A stretch of DNA of 64,000 nucleotides from Arsenophonus apicola (GCF_020268605.1 NZ_CP084222.1:1674001-1738000); one strand, 5' to 3'; positions 9,506 through 17,945 are shown, numbered from the stretch's first letter. Translations and numbers: made by a program. Notes: a model not told the origin generated them from the letters alone.

Positions 9506-10717
9506 ATGAATCAGCAAGTAGGGCATACTGATCAAATAAAACAGATCAACTTAAAGCTTGTCTATCGACTTATCGATCAATTTGGATCTATATCTCGAAT
9601 TTCTTTGGCAAAAAAAGCCCGACTAGCGCCAGCTAGTATCACAAAAATTACCAGAGAACTTATTAATGCACACTTGATAAGAGAGGTCGAATTCCCTGAT
9701 TTAGGTTTTAGGGGGAGGCCAATAACTGGCTTGGAAATTGTTAGCCAAGGTTGGCAGTTTTTATGTATTAGGATTAATAAGGGTTCATTAATTCTATCGT
9801 TATATGAACTAAATAATAAACTTTTACATGAAGACATTACTGAGCTAATTGCCAATGATAATGACTCATTTAACGAGCAGCTATTAACAAAAATCGAATA
9901 TTTTTTTTCCTGCCATCAAGGTTGTTTAGAGCGATTGGTAGCAATTAGTGTAATTACTAATGCTATTATTAATTCCATCGATGGCATTATAATTAGCTCA
10001 CCTTATTATAGTATTAAAAATTTTCCACTAAGAGAACGTTTAGAAACTCGTATTGGTCTACCTATCTATTTGCAAAATTGTACTACTGCCTGGACCATGA
10101 GTGAGTTTTTTTCCGATACATCTAAGTATAAAAAAAATATAATTCAAATCGTGGTTGATGATCATGTCAGTGCTTGTATTGTGACTAAAGGGAGTATCCT
10201 ACCTTTAGGTAATAGTCATGCAATTGAAATTGGGCATATAAATATCAATTTTGAGGGGGTAGATTGCTATTGTGGTAACCAGGGTTGTTTGGAAACTCAT
10301 ATTGCAATCCCACAAATATTAAAAAAAGTTCAATCTATCGCTCATCAATATCCCAATTCTATCCTAAATAAAGAAAAAATCTCTATCCATGATTTTTGTC
10401 AGGCTATTAACCTGCAAGATCCAATTGCTGTTGATATTCTAGAGAAGGTAGGCCGACAAATCGGTAATACCCTTGCTGTAATGGTTAATATTTTCAATCC
10501 CCAATTAATTTTAATTGGCTCGCCTTTAAATGAAGTAAAAAATCAACTATTTCCTGTCATTAGTAAACATATTCTACAAAAATCTTTACCTTGTTACCAA
10601 AATAAAATGTCCCTTGTAGCCACTAAATTTAATAATGAAGGAACAATATTAGCTACCGCTATTATCAAAGATGCCTTATATAATGGTTCTCTATTGGCTA
10701 AATTAATGAAAGGATAA
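9506..10717 (+). CDS. mlc: ROK-family repressor Mlc
   Basis: Repressor of PTS sugar genes (ptsG, ptsHI, manXYZ), sequestered by EIICB-Glc during glucose uptake. The start MNQQVGHTDQIKQINLKLVY is chosen because it aligns with E. coli Mlc (VAENQPGHIDQIKQTN); an earlier in-frame ATG at 9458 adds 16 residues without homology. The HTH spans about residues 25-70 (ISRISLAKKARLAPASITKI). The ROK core carries the zinc motif GHINI...CYCGNQGCLET around residues 250-275. The 403-residue length is normal (E. coli 406). It lies next to bioD2 as in E. coli. Confidence 0.93.
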   Translation: MNQQVGHTDQIKQINLKLVYRLIDQFGSISRISLAKKARLAPASITKITRELINAHLIREVEFPDLGFRGRPITGLEIVSQGWQFLCIRINKGSLILSLYELNNKLLHEDITELIANDNDSFNEQLLTKIEYFFSCHQGCLERLVAISVITNAIINSIDGIIISSPYYSIKNFPLRERLETRIGLPIYLQNCTTAWTMSEFFSDTSKYKKNIIQIVVDDHVSACIVTKGSILPLGNSHAIEIGHININFEGVDCYCGNQGCLETHIAIPQILKKVQSIAHQYPNSILNKEKISIHDFCQAINLQDPIAVDILEKVGRQIGNTLAVMVNIFNPQLILIGSPLNEVKNQLFPVISKHILQKSLPCYQNKMSLVATKFNNEGTILATAIIKDALYNGSLLAKLMKG

Positions 10718-10831
10718 AAATTTGGCAAAAACGAATTAAGTAAAAAATTGAGCTAACGCAATTTTCTAAAAAAATACAATATCTTAAACTTCTTCAAAAT
10801 TTCTTAATCTATTATAGATAAGGTTTAAGAT

Positions 10832-11512
10832 ATGTTGACAAGTTTATTTATAACAGGAACAAATACCCATGTAGGTAAAACAATTGCTACCCGTGCTTTA
10901 TTGCAATCACTCAACAATAACGCTGGCAGTGCAATAGGTTATAAGCCTATTATAGAGACAAAATTTCAAAAGACATCAGTCGTGGATGAACTAACCAAAT
11001 TTACCAGTACTATTATACAATCATCACCTATTTCTCTAACTGCTAATGAAATAAATCCAATAATCATTCAAAATAGCCAAGAACAAGAGTCAGTTATTGA
11101 TTTTAATGAAATTAATAAAAAAATAACTATTCTAAAGCAAAAAGCCAATTATATTATTATTGAAGGTTGTGGAGGGTGGCGTCACTTACTTAATCAGCAA
11201 ACGTTTTATTCCGACTGGGTGATCCAACAGAAAATACCCGTTATTTTAGTTGTTGGTATACAACCCGGCTGTATTAATCATGCTCTATTAACAGCACACG
11301 CTATTATTCAAGACGGCGTTAGTTTAATTGGATGGATAGCCAATCGTATTAATCCTGGTTTAACTTGTTATGCGCAAATTATTGATAGGTTACAGTGTCA
11401 CATACCAGCACCTAAACTAGGGGAAATTCCTTATTTACTGAGGCCGGAAGAGCGGGATTTATCTGAGTATATAGATAAAAAGCTGTTAAAAAACATGATT
11501 AGAAATTGCTAA
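10832..11512 (+). CDS. bioD2: Dethiobiotin synthetase BioD2 (YnfK)
   Basis: ATP-dependent dethiobiotin synthetase family, converting 7,8-diaminopelargonate to dethiobiotin. The P-loop GTNTHVGKT is at residues 9-17, the IEGCGGWR segment binds substrate and metal, and the C-terminal nucleotide-base region is GWIANRINPG. The best match is the second E. coli copy, YnfK, and mlc is the direct neighbour as in E. coli. The 226-residue length is normal. No other biotin synthesis gene is in this window, so its activity in a pathway cannot be judged. A terminator shared with ynfD follows. Confidence 0.9.
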   Translation: MLTSLFITGTNTHVGKTIATRALLQSLNNNAGSAIGYKPIIETKFQKTSVVDELTKFTSTIIQSSPISLTANEINPIIIQNSQEQESVIDFNEINKKITILKQKANYIIIEGCGGWRHLLNQQTFYSDWVIQQKIPVILVVGIQPGCINHALLTAHAIIQDGVSLIGWIANRINPGLTCYAQIIDRLQCHIPAPKLGEIPYLLRPEERDLSEYIDKKLLKNMIRNC

Positions 11513-11525
11513 TACTAAAACAAAA

Positions 11526-11551
11526 AAGGGTGCATCTTTAATGTCACCCTT
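11526..11551. terminator. Bidirectional terminator between bioD2 and ynfD
   Basis: Stem AAGGGTG/CACCCTT with a 12-nt loop, preceded by an A6 run, between two convergent genes. Confidence 0.65.
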
Positions 11552-11563
11552 AATCATTAAGTA

Positions 11564-11812
11564 CTAATAATGTAGGAAGCGGGTATAAACAATTTTAAAT
11601 TTATCATCTTGACAATGACCAACAACTTTAACTTTTGTTGCATCTACTTGTTTAGTTGGTAAAATCTCTAGTTTAAATGCATTCAAGGAAACGCCTTTTT
11701 TAACAATTTTGTCTGTAATATCCTGCTTAATATTTTCACAAGAAGATGATGCTAGTGCCATCGTTGGTACGGCAAAACATAGCAATAAGCTTAATAAAGA
11801 TATTTTTTTCAT
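11564..11812 (-). CDS. ynfD: DUF1161 small exported protein (YnfD-like)
   Basis: An 82-residue protein with a signal peptide (MKKISLLSLLLCFAVPTMALA) and a short mature part beginning SSSCENIKQDI. The C-terminal VKVVGHCQDDKFKIVYTR is typical of DUF1161 (YnfD). The start is set at 11812 because AAGGGA lies 7 nt upstream; the ATG two codons earlier sits almost on that SD. It is the second gene of a pair with ynfB, 28 nt apart. Function is unknown; periplasmic location is inferred. Confidence 0.85.
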   Translation of the reverse strand: MKKISLLSLLLCFAVPTMALASSSCENIKQDITDKIVKKGVSLNAFKLEILPTKQVDATKVKVVGHCQDDKFKIVYTRFLHY

Positions 11813-11840
11813 GTCCATTCCCTTAAGGTTTAAAACATTT

Positions 11841-12158
11841 TTAAGCACGTATAGGTTGCCCTGTATTACTGTCCAAACAACGTTTAGTTTTAGATTCCCA
11901 ATAAGCACTCAATTTACTACTTTTATAGCAAGCCTCACTTTCGTCAATTGCCTTATCTAACTTATCAAACTCCTTTTCTGTCCGTTTATTAACTTTTTTA
12001 CGTAATAGTTGCGTTTCATTCCATTGCTCTTTCTGTTCACGCGCTTGTTCTTTTGTTAAAGCACTATTACCATCATGAACAAATAATTCTACCGCCGAAA
12101 CAGTTCCGATAGACAAATAACCAGCCAATAAAGCTAATATTGATATATTTTTAAACAT
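11841..12158 (-). CDS. ynfB: DUF1283 exported protein YnfB
   Basis: A 105-residue protein with a signal peptide (ILALLAGYLSIGTVSA) and a mature region rich in charged residues. The segment EQWNETQLLRKKVNKRTEKE and the two-Cys end around ACYKSSK...KTKRCLD are near-identical in layout to E. coli YnfB (DUF1283). An SD of AAGGTGG precedes the ATG. It is cotranscribed with ynfD by spacing. Function is unknown. The 16-nt leader AAGAAGGTGGTAAATT is repeated exactly before the gene at 37885. Confidence 0.9.
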   Translation of the reverse strand: MFKNISILALLAGYLSIGTVSAVELFVHDGNSALTKEQAREQKEQWNETQLLRKKVNKRTEKEFDKLDKAIDESEACYKSSKLSAYWESKTKRCLDSNTGQPIRA

Positions 12159-12237
12159 AATTTACCACCTTCTTATTAGTAAAAAAATATTTACTCTAGT
12201 TAAATAGAGCTATATTATAACAAAATATATTTAAAGA

Positions 12238-12995
12238 TTAGCAATTATCGTTATAAAATTCTCTATCTATGCTTAGGCCAGCAAATGATTGGCAAACAGG
12301 CATCATTTCCAAAATATTAATATTAACATGTGCAGGTAACGTTGAAACCCATAAAACAGCTTCAGCAATATCTTCTGCTGTTAAGGCATTGGCGCCTTTA
12401 TAAGTTTCGGATACTTTTTCTGCATCACCTTTAAATCGTATATTAGAGAATTCCGTTCCGGATACCAAACCTGGCTCAATATCCGTTATCCTTATTTTTT
12501 TGCCTTGTAAATCAGCACGTAAATTTAAAGAAAATTGTTTTACAAAGGCTTTAGTGGCACCATATACATTTCCTCCCTTATATGGCAAATAGCTGCAATG
12601 GAACCAATATTAATGATGTGACCATGATTAGCAGCTACCATTGCTGGTAATATTGCGCGCGTCATATGAACTAATCCTTTCACATTAGTATCAATCATAA
12701 TATCCCAGTCATCTGTATTAGCCGTTTCAGCGGTATCTAAGCCTAAAGCTAGACCAGCATTATTTACCAGTACATCAACTTTTTTAAAATTTAAGTTATT
12801 AACTACATCATTAATGGCTTGCTTATCCATTATATCTAGCAGGATAGGGTGAAAATTTTTTCCTAACTGCTGATGCAGTTTTTTTAACCTTGTTTCTCGT
12901 CGACCTGTACCAATAACAATGTGGCCATTAGCAATAAATTTTTTAGTTATTGCCTCACCAAACCCCGAGGTAACACCAGTGACAAAAATTATCAT
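12238..12995 (-). pseudogene. ydfG: NADP-dependent 3-hydroxy acid dehydrogenase YdfG, one frameshift
   Basis: Short-chain dehydrogenase matching YdfG (malonic semialdehyde/L-allo-threonine dehydrogenase). The N-terminal frame (12995 to about 12586) has the TGVTSGFG cofactor motif, the NNAGLALG motif and the catalytic Ser in NIGSIA. The second frame (to 12238) begins PYKGGNVYGATKAF with catalytic Tyr and Lys and runs to the normal C terminus. Family members read GSxAxxWPY here; restoring one G near 12585 (TG to TGG) gives GSIAAIWPYKGG and one 252-residue protein. As written the catalytic triad is split between frames, so it is inactive unless the base is a sequencing error. Confidence 0.88.
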
Positions 12996-13262
12996 TATTT
13001 ACCTTCTTTTATTATTATGATTCTAATTAGCTGTAAGTAAAAAACCTCGCATAAAAAGAGTCAAGTAATATCTTTAAAGCATGCTAGCTGCGTATTAAAG
13101 TTACATTCCGTTAAAAAAGAAAAATAATTAGCACATTAAATTAACAAATAGATAGAATAAACTTACATATACCTTATACTGGATGAGCAATAAACGCTGA
13201 TAGTCGCGCTAAATCAGCCATTCTAAAATGCTTTTAAGGAAATTTTTATAATAGGATTTTTT

Positions 13263-14021
13263 ATGAAAAAAACTATCAAATTAGTCCTCAAGATATTTTT
13301 TGCTTTACTTTTATCTATATTAATTTATTTTGCCTATATAAAAATAAATAGTGATAAGTTATGGCAAGCTATTAATCAACAATGTATCCCTCAGTTTAAA
13401 AATGGCAATTTACAATCTCCATGTATCAAAGTTGACCAACAACATCGGTATGTTATTTATAAGGACATGAAGGGACCATTACATGATTTATTATTACCGT
13501 TAGATAAAATCTCTGGCATTGAAAGTCCTATTTTGCAACAAAAAAATACAGAAAATTATTTCATGTTAGCATGGCAAAATCGGGAGCTATTTATAAAATC
13601 AGCCAATAAACCCATCAATGAGCAATTTCTTTCTCTTGCTATAAACTCAAAATATGGTCGCACACAAGAGCAATTACACATTCATTTAGCCTGTTTAAAA
13701 CCTGAAGTCTATCAATCAATAAAAGAAAATGAGCATACCATAACCGCGAACTGGCAACCCTTAAAGGAAAGAATTAATAGTCATCAATACCTAGCCATTA
13801 AAGTTTTCGCGTCAGACATAAATAAAATATCACCCTTTAATTATCTAGAAAAGTATGTCGCAGAGCAGGGTGATAATATTGCCTATTATGGCTTAGCGAT
13901 GATACCCAGCACACAAAAAAATGAGTTTATTTTGTTGGCAAGCCGATTAAAATTGCTCGATTTCAATCTTGGTTCAGCGGGGACAATTCAAGATTATCAG
14001 TGCAAATTAAGTGATAATTAA
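13263..14021 (+). CDS. cdh: CDP-diacylglycerol pyrophosphatase
   Basis: Membrane-anchored hydrolase cleaving CDP-diacylglycerol to phosphatidate and CMP. An N-terminal membrane segment (about residues 5-26) is followed by the HIT-like core with the QLHIHLACL histidine motif near residue 140 preceded by NSKYGRTQ, both typical of Cdh. The 252-residue length agrees with E. coli (251). It is a single-gene unit, followed by a terminator at 14049-14086. The sequence is intact. Confidence 0.92.
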   Translation: MKKTIKLVLKIFFALLLSILIYFAYIKINSDKLWQAINQQCIPQFKNGNLQSPCIKVDQQHRYVIYKDMKGPLHDLLLPLDKISGIESPILQQKNTENYFMLAWQNRELFIKSANKPINEQFLSLAINSKYGRTQEQLHIHLACLKPEVYQSIKENEHTITANWQPLKERINSHQYLAIKVFASDINKISPFNYLEKYVAEQGDNIAYYGLAMIPSTQKNEFILLASRLKLLDFNLGSAGTIQDYQCKLSDN

Positions 14022-14048
14022 CGCTATTTTTAATAATAAAACATCAGT

Positions 14049-14086
14049 AAAAAAGTGGCTAATCTAATAGATAATTAGTCGCTTTT
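14049..14086 (+). terminator. Terminator after cdh
   Basis: AAGTGGCTAAT pairs with ATTAGTCGCTT across a 10-nt loop (two G-T pairs), with an A run before and TTTT after; it lies 28 nt past the cdh stop. Confidence 0.65.
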
Positions 14087-14657
14087 AATTATACTTTTAA
14101 TATAAATTATCATTTAAAATAACTATCAAATTCATTATATTACTTCAACAAAATAACGCTTATCTTGTTATCAAAATAGTAACGAATCACACTTATAAAA
14201 TTAAAAAATTAACTTAAATAATAATTTTATAATTCTTCTGATTTAGAATAAAAGTATAAAAATTATAACATAAGTCAACATTTCTAACCGAAGATACATT
14301 GTAATATACAAAAGCTAACTAATATCATGAATAATGATTAATTTTGTTGCAATTTAGCTATTTTATAATAGGTAAAAAAGTGCTATTTATTTTCTCTATA
14401 TAATAACAATCCGTATTTTGCATTATGGGAACATTAAAAAGATGATTTAATTTAAAAAATCAATCTATGAGACATGTTAATCTAGCAGTATTTAACAAAA
14501 CACTAAATACCTTAACAACAACATCCGCTTTATATAAAAGTGAAACGATTAATGACATAAAATTATCATGGAGATGACAAAAAAAATTTTTACTTTACGC
14601 ATCATAAACTCTGCATTTAATACTGTGCTAGTTAATTAAAATCCGGTGGAGGACTAG
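14087..14657. other. Long AT-rich intergenic region before the bactofilin gene
   Basis: About 570 nt of very AT-rich DNA. It must hold the promoter of the bactofilin gene and ends in a strong ribosome site (GGTGGAGGACTAG). I see no open frame, hairpin or repeat worth reporting. Confidence 0.5.
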
Positions 14658-15293
14658 GTGCGATTAATCAATGTAGCAATTGTTGCATGGTGTTTTTCTA
14701 TTATCATGTATTCTACTGGTTTTTTTTGGGGTTGCTTTAGCAGTGGATTAGTCTCTAGCCTGCTAATTATCTATTATTTTAGGAGAAAGATTTTGTTTAA
14801 GAAACGGGAAATTGAAAGTACAGAAAACAAACAAAGCACAGAGAATAATCTTGAAAACAAAAGTGACATGAAGACCATTATATGCGCTGAAACTTGTTTT
14901 ACTGGCGATATTGTTTCAGATGCAGATATCCTTATTGATGGTAAATATATCGGCAATATTTTATGTAAACAAAACACGGTAATTGTAACAAAAACTGGCA
15001 TTGTAACAGGCAGTATATTAGCTAAAAAATCAATTATCGATGGCAAAATTGAAGGTCGTGTTGAATCAAATTTAATCGAAATTCAAAAAAATGGCATGAT
15101 TGAAGGTGAAATTTATAGTGAAAATCTGTCCATCGAGGATGGTGGATTCTTTATTGGAATATCGAAAAAAATCACAGTAGATCTGAATAAAAAAATACCT
15201 GAACGAAATAATGTGCAAGAACATAAAAAACATCAAAAAATTGATGCTGCAAATACGGTTGCCTTAAAAGAAAAGAAAGAAAAAGTTTCTTAA
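14658..15293 (+). CDS. ccmA: Membrane-anchored bactofilin, CcmA-like
   Basis: Polymer-forming bactofilin cytoskeletal protein of 211 residues. A GTG start is supported by GGAGG 5 nt upstream. Two hydrophobic stretches (residues 4-40) anchor it, then a charged linker, then the right-handed beta-helix bactofilin domain (about residues 72-180: TCFTGDIVSDADILIDGKY, IDGKIEGRVE, NGMIEGEIY) and a lysine-rich tail. Layout and hydrophobic N terminus match Proteus mirabilis CcmA, a curvature-controlling bactofilin. Such proteins organise cell shape and peptidoglycan enzymes. It is 400 nt from dif. The symbol is by resemblance to the Proteus gene. Confidence 0.8.
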   Translation: MRLINVAIVAWCFSIIMYSTGFFWGCFSSGLVSSLLIIYYFRRKILFKKREIESTENKQSTENNLENKSDMKTIICAETCFTGDIVSDADILIDGKYIGNILCKQNTVIVTKTGIVTGSILAKKSIIDGKIEGRVESNLIEIQKNGMIEGEIYSENLSIEDGGFFIGISKKITVDLNKKIPERNNVQEHKKHQKIDAANTVALKEKKEKVS

Positions 15294-15314
15294 TTTACTT
15301 ATCGGTTAGGATCG

Positions 15315-15339
15315 CTGGAAACATATTTAATGTTTCCAG
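15315..15339 (+). terminator. Perfect 10-bp hairpin after the bactofilin gene
   Basis: CTGGAAACAT pairs perfectly with ATGTTTCCAG over the loop ATTTA. There is no proper T run after it, so it may be a weak or Rho-assisted terminator, or an RNA-stability element. Confidence 0.45.
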
Positions 15340-15355
15340 TTGTAACATTTCTATA

Positions 15356-15363
15356 GGGAAGGG
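15356..15363 (+). other. KOPS-type motif pointing to dif
   Basis: GGGAAGGG matches the FtsK orienting motif GGGNAGGG and, on the plus strand, points rightward to dif 330 bp away. Single 8-mers occur by chance, so support is limited. Confidence 0.35.
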
Positions 15364-15390
15364 TAAAATCAAGGATAACAATATGTTCAC

Positions 15391-15654
15391 ATGCATAAAA
15401 ATTTTGATATTATGAATATAAATAACTCTAATTATTCAAATTTAAATCCATCAGCTGTAAAAAAAGATGACCGCATTTATCACGATTCAAAGGCAAGACC
15501 TGTTGGGATAGCAGGAAAATTTAATCGTGTTACCAACAAAGTGGAAGTCCCGCAAAATATCCCGTTGATGACACCCGAGGATAAAATGCACCTTAATCGT
15601 ATGTTTGATCGCTGTTTTACTACCGCCGAAAAATACGCGCATTTAAACAGATAA
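15391..15654 (+). CDS. Small hypothetical protein beside dif
   Basis: An 80-87 residue protein, no signal peptide, with a polar conserved-looking middle (DDRIYHDSKARPVGIAGKFN) and a C-terminal helix (TPEDKMHLNRMFDRCF). I do not recognise the family. The start is uncertain. The best SD (AAGGAT) serves an ATG at 15383 in another frame that codes for 10 residues and stops at 15415; its TGA overlaps the ATG at 15412 of this gene as ATGA. Translation may therefore begin at 15412 by coupling, or a base may be missing. Real gene status is supported mainly by amino-acid composition. Confidence 0.5.
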   Translation: MHKNFDIMNINNSNYSNLNPSAVKKDDRIYHDSKARPVGIAGKFNRVTNKVEVPQNIPLMTPEDKMHLNRMFDRCFTTAEKYAHLNR

Positions 15655-15694
15655 AATAACTTACAGCCCCGCTTTCAATGAATTTTATAATAAA

Positions 15695-15722
15695 TATTCG
15701 CATAATGTATATTATGTTAAAT
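15695..15722 (+). other. dif chromosome-dimer resolution site
   Basis: XerC arm TATTCGCATAA, central TGTATA, XerD arm TTATGTTAAAT. Against E. coli dif the central six bases and the XerD arm are identical, and the XerC arm keeps CGCATAA. XerCD recombines two copies here under FtsK control to resolve dimers. It lies in a gene-free gap of about 140 nt, between two Ter sites of opposite orientation, as expected of a terminus. Confidence 0.95.
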
Positions 15723-15791
15723 TGCCATCATTTATATGAAACGATAAAGAAATAACTATATGTATATATTATCAGTTTTTGCCACTCTCTA

Positions 15792-15974
15792 TTAATTATC
15801 CAGGCAAGGCATCGCTTTTATTATTTCTACGCACACATATGGTTTTTCTGATGTAAAATTAGCATCATTTTTATTTACACATAATTTTCTATTTTCGTCA
15901 TAATAAAAACCATTAGGACAAGCATTAGCTAAAAACGTATAAATTAACAATAATGAACCCGTTGAGATTTTCAA
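15792..15974 (-). CDS. Small Cys-containing exported protein, partner of the arylsulfotransferase gene
   Basis: A 60-residue protein if the TTG at 15974 is the start, which has AAGGGAGGG at the right distance; an earlier GTG at 15998 would put that SD inside the gene. The signal peptide (SLLLIYTFLANA) is followed by CPNGFYYDENRKLCV and ends MPCLDN, with four Cys in the mature part, so a disulphide-bonded periplasmic peptide is likely. It follows the arylsulfotransferase gene by about 80 nt on the same strand. The family is not recognised. Its C-terminal C..MPC..N pattern recurs at the arylsulfotransferase C terminus and in a fragment upstream at 17403-17450. Confidence 0.55.
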   Translation of the reverse strand: MKISTGSLLLIYTFLANACPNGFYYDENRKLCVNKNDANFTSEKPYVCVEIIKAMPCLDN

Positions 15975-16056
15975 ATTTCGCCCTCCCTTACTATTCACGA
16001 TAAAAAACTTTAGGGAACGTGATTCTTATTAAAAATCACCTCCCTCTGAAATTTAT

Positions 16057-17373
16057 TTAATTACATCCAGGCATACTTTTATAATTTACACAATCTGCCT
16101 GTATAGGATGCTCACTATATTTTGTTCCCTTTGGTGCCCATGAGTAATCAACCGCATAAGCACGATAAATCTTATTCGACTTGTATTCAACAGGATTAAC
16201 GGCATTGCCATAATATGGATTGACATATTCCCATACTATTTCTCCTTCCGCCGTTATCTGAAATAACCGGCCATTTTGCCCCTCAGTAATCAAAGTATTG
16301 CCATTTGGCAAACGTTGAGCATTACTCATGAAGGAGCTATAAAAATTATATAAAGGTTGCTTAGATTTGTCAGCATTATACTCCCAGACAATTTTCATTG
16401 ATTGGGGGTCAATTTCAATCACTCTGGAAGCTGAGACGATGTTATTTTCTGCCTGTGGAAAGCCTGCTGCACCTTGGTTGTCGAATATTAATAGATTCCC
16501 TGCCCCTGGTAATCCATAAGGAATCATATGAATATTATGCGAACCTATTATCTGGTCAATTGGCCTGGGTATTCCCCCTTGATAGTTAACTGATGGAAAG
16601 TGAGGCCCTAGCCTCCAGACTATTTCACTGGTTTTACGGCAAATGATAACAGCTAAATTACCATTTCTTGAGTTGATAAGTATATTATCTGCAGCAAAGC
16701 GTTTATCTCCACTGTCATACCATTTATTTTTGCCTAATGGTGTAGCAGTATTTATATGAAATAAATTGCCAATTCTGGAACCCTTCATTATTTTTTGTTG
16801 TTGTGAGTCAAAGCCAAGCTTATCAAAGTGATCAGCAACCGACCAATGCCAAACGCTGTTTCCCTCTGGGGATATTATATCTATATAATCATCGATTATA
16901 TCGTGATCCCATCCATCGATCCTTTTCTTCTTAGCTCGTAAAATAAGCATGTTACCATCAGGCAAACGCTGAATTTCATGATGCTGATGAGCAGGATCAA
17001 TTTTCGAACCATATTGCCAAACAACTTTTCCTTGCCAGTTGACTTCGCCAATACTGACATTTCGCATTCCAGTAAACGGTTGATAATCTACACCATAATT
17101 ATCTATAGTAGCGAGTTCAACTAAAATTTTACCTGAATTTTCGCCTGTTATAGGCCATGCAGGAAAAGCATGATAGGGCCAACGGTTAATTTCATTTCCC
17201 GTCATGTCTATAAGATAAGTTTTGGCGTCCCGACTGGCAAAAAGTATATAACCACTCCATGCCTTTGCGGGATCATAAAGTGTTGTGCCGTGTTTAATCG
17301 CCATTGGAATGGCATTAGCCGTTAAAGATAATGACATTAAATATAATGCTATAATTTTAATGATATCTTTCAT
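16057..17373 (-). CDS. Exported arylsulfotransferase-family protein
   Basis: A 438-residue protein with a signal peptide (KIIALYLMSLSLTANA). Repeated WxY/W-G-blade segments (GKVVWQYGSKIDPAHQHHEI, NSVWHWSVADHFDK, MKIVWEYNADK, GEIVWEYVNP) are those of the six-bladed propeller of bacterial arylsulfotransferases (PF05935/PF14269), with His residues in AHQHHEIQRL and IIGSHNIHMI in the usual catalytic positions. The start ATG at 17373 has an unusually full SD (AAGGAGGTGATT). Substrates of the family are aryl sulfate donors and phenols; the natural one here is unknown. A short Cys-rich gene follows. Assignment is by visible blades rather than a full alignment. Confidence 0.75.
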   Translation of the reverse strand: MKDIIKIIALYLMSLSLTANAIPMAIKHGTTLYDPAKAWSGYILFASRDAKTYLIDMTGNEINRWPYHAFPAWPITGENSGKILVELATIDNYGVDYQPFTGMRNVSIGEVNWQGKVVWQYGSKIDPAHQHHEIQRLPDGNMLILRAKKKRIDGWDHDIIDDYIDIISPEGNSVWHWSVADHFDKLGFDSQQQKIMKGSRIGNLFHINTATPLGKNKWYDSGDKRFAADNILINSRNGNLAVIICRKTSEIVWRLGPHFPSVNYQGGIPRPIDQIIGSHNIHMIPYGLPGAGNLLIFDNQGAAGFPQAENNIVSASRVIEIDPQSMKIVWEYNADKSKQPLYNFYSSFMSNAQRLPNGNTLITEGQNGRLFQITAEGEIVWEYVNPYYGNAVNPVEYKSNKIYRAYAVDYSWAPKGTKYSEHPIQADCVNYKSMPGCN

Positions 17374-17789
17374 CAATCACCTCCTTTTTTTATTAAAATA
17401 CTCCTTTAATTATTTGGGCAGGGCATCTTTGCTTTGTCCATAAAACAACCGCTCTACGCTTTAACAGCATAACCGGATTTCCTTAGTTAAACTAACGACT
17501 ATTATGCTGAGTTAAAGGATATGAGGGAATGTTAATACTTGATAAAAATCGATTAGTTAATTAAAAATAGGTACTAAAAAACAATTAAAATAACTAAAAA
17601 ACCGCTCCATTAATATCCTGAACGCAAAACTATCCATTAATTAAGTGGCTATGATCCCCCTCTTCATGCCGCTGCAAAAAGTTTGAATTCTAAAGGGGTA
17701 AATTTTTTAGCTAGCTTTAACATAGGCTCCCACAACCCCGATTAGGGGTATCACCTGATACCCCATTCTGCCATCTTCTTGTCATAGTA
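17374..17789. other. Gene-free stretch with a coding remnant and a palindrome
   Basis: The minus strand at 17403-17450 reads CFMDKAKMPCPNN and a stop, close to the C terminus of the small Cys protein at 15792; this looks like the end of a decayed second copy. At 17745-17764 GGGGTATCA and TGATACCCC form a near-perfect palindrome with a CC centre. GGGCAGGG at 17416-17423 matches KOPS but points away from dif. Nothing else is seen. Confidence 0.4.
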
Positions 17790-17945
17790 TAACCACTCTC
17801 CGGCTATAACTGCCTTAATCGTCGTTAGTGTGTCTCCTATATTGCAATAACTGGGCGACAAGTTTCAGCGGTTTGAGAACCGAAGGTCTAGAGCAGTATG
17901 CTGGCTCTGTTTCGGTGTTGTACACATACCAAAGCTGCTACCGCC
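17790..17945 (-). mobile_element. Decayed IS1-family transposase (InsB) fragment
   Basis: In different minus-strand frames the region reads QLWYVYNTETE (17910-17942), ETCR (about 17850) and HTNDD-stop-GSYSRRV (about 17800-17830). These match in order the IS1-family InsB stretch that reads LWYVYN, ETCR and then T-DD-GSYGREV. Stops and shifts separate them, so it is a dead remnant with no terminal repeats visible. Base composition here and in the next gene is less AT-rich than the flanks, which fits imported DNA. Confidence 0.55.

Noticed and set aside
15338..15350. CAGTTGTAACATT after the bactofilin gene, resembling a Ter core
   Set aside because: It lacks the AT before GTTGTAAC and the ACTAA end; only the 8-mer core matches.
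15981..15990. CCCTCCCT as a minus-strand KOPS right of dif
   Set aside because: It lacks the spacer base of GGGNAGGG; it is the SD region of the small gene at 15974.
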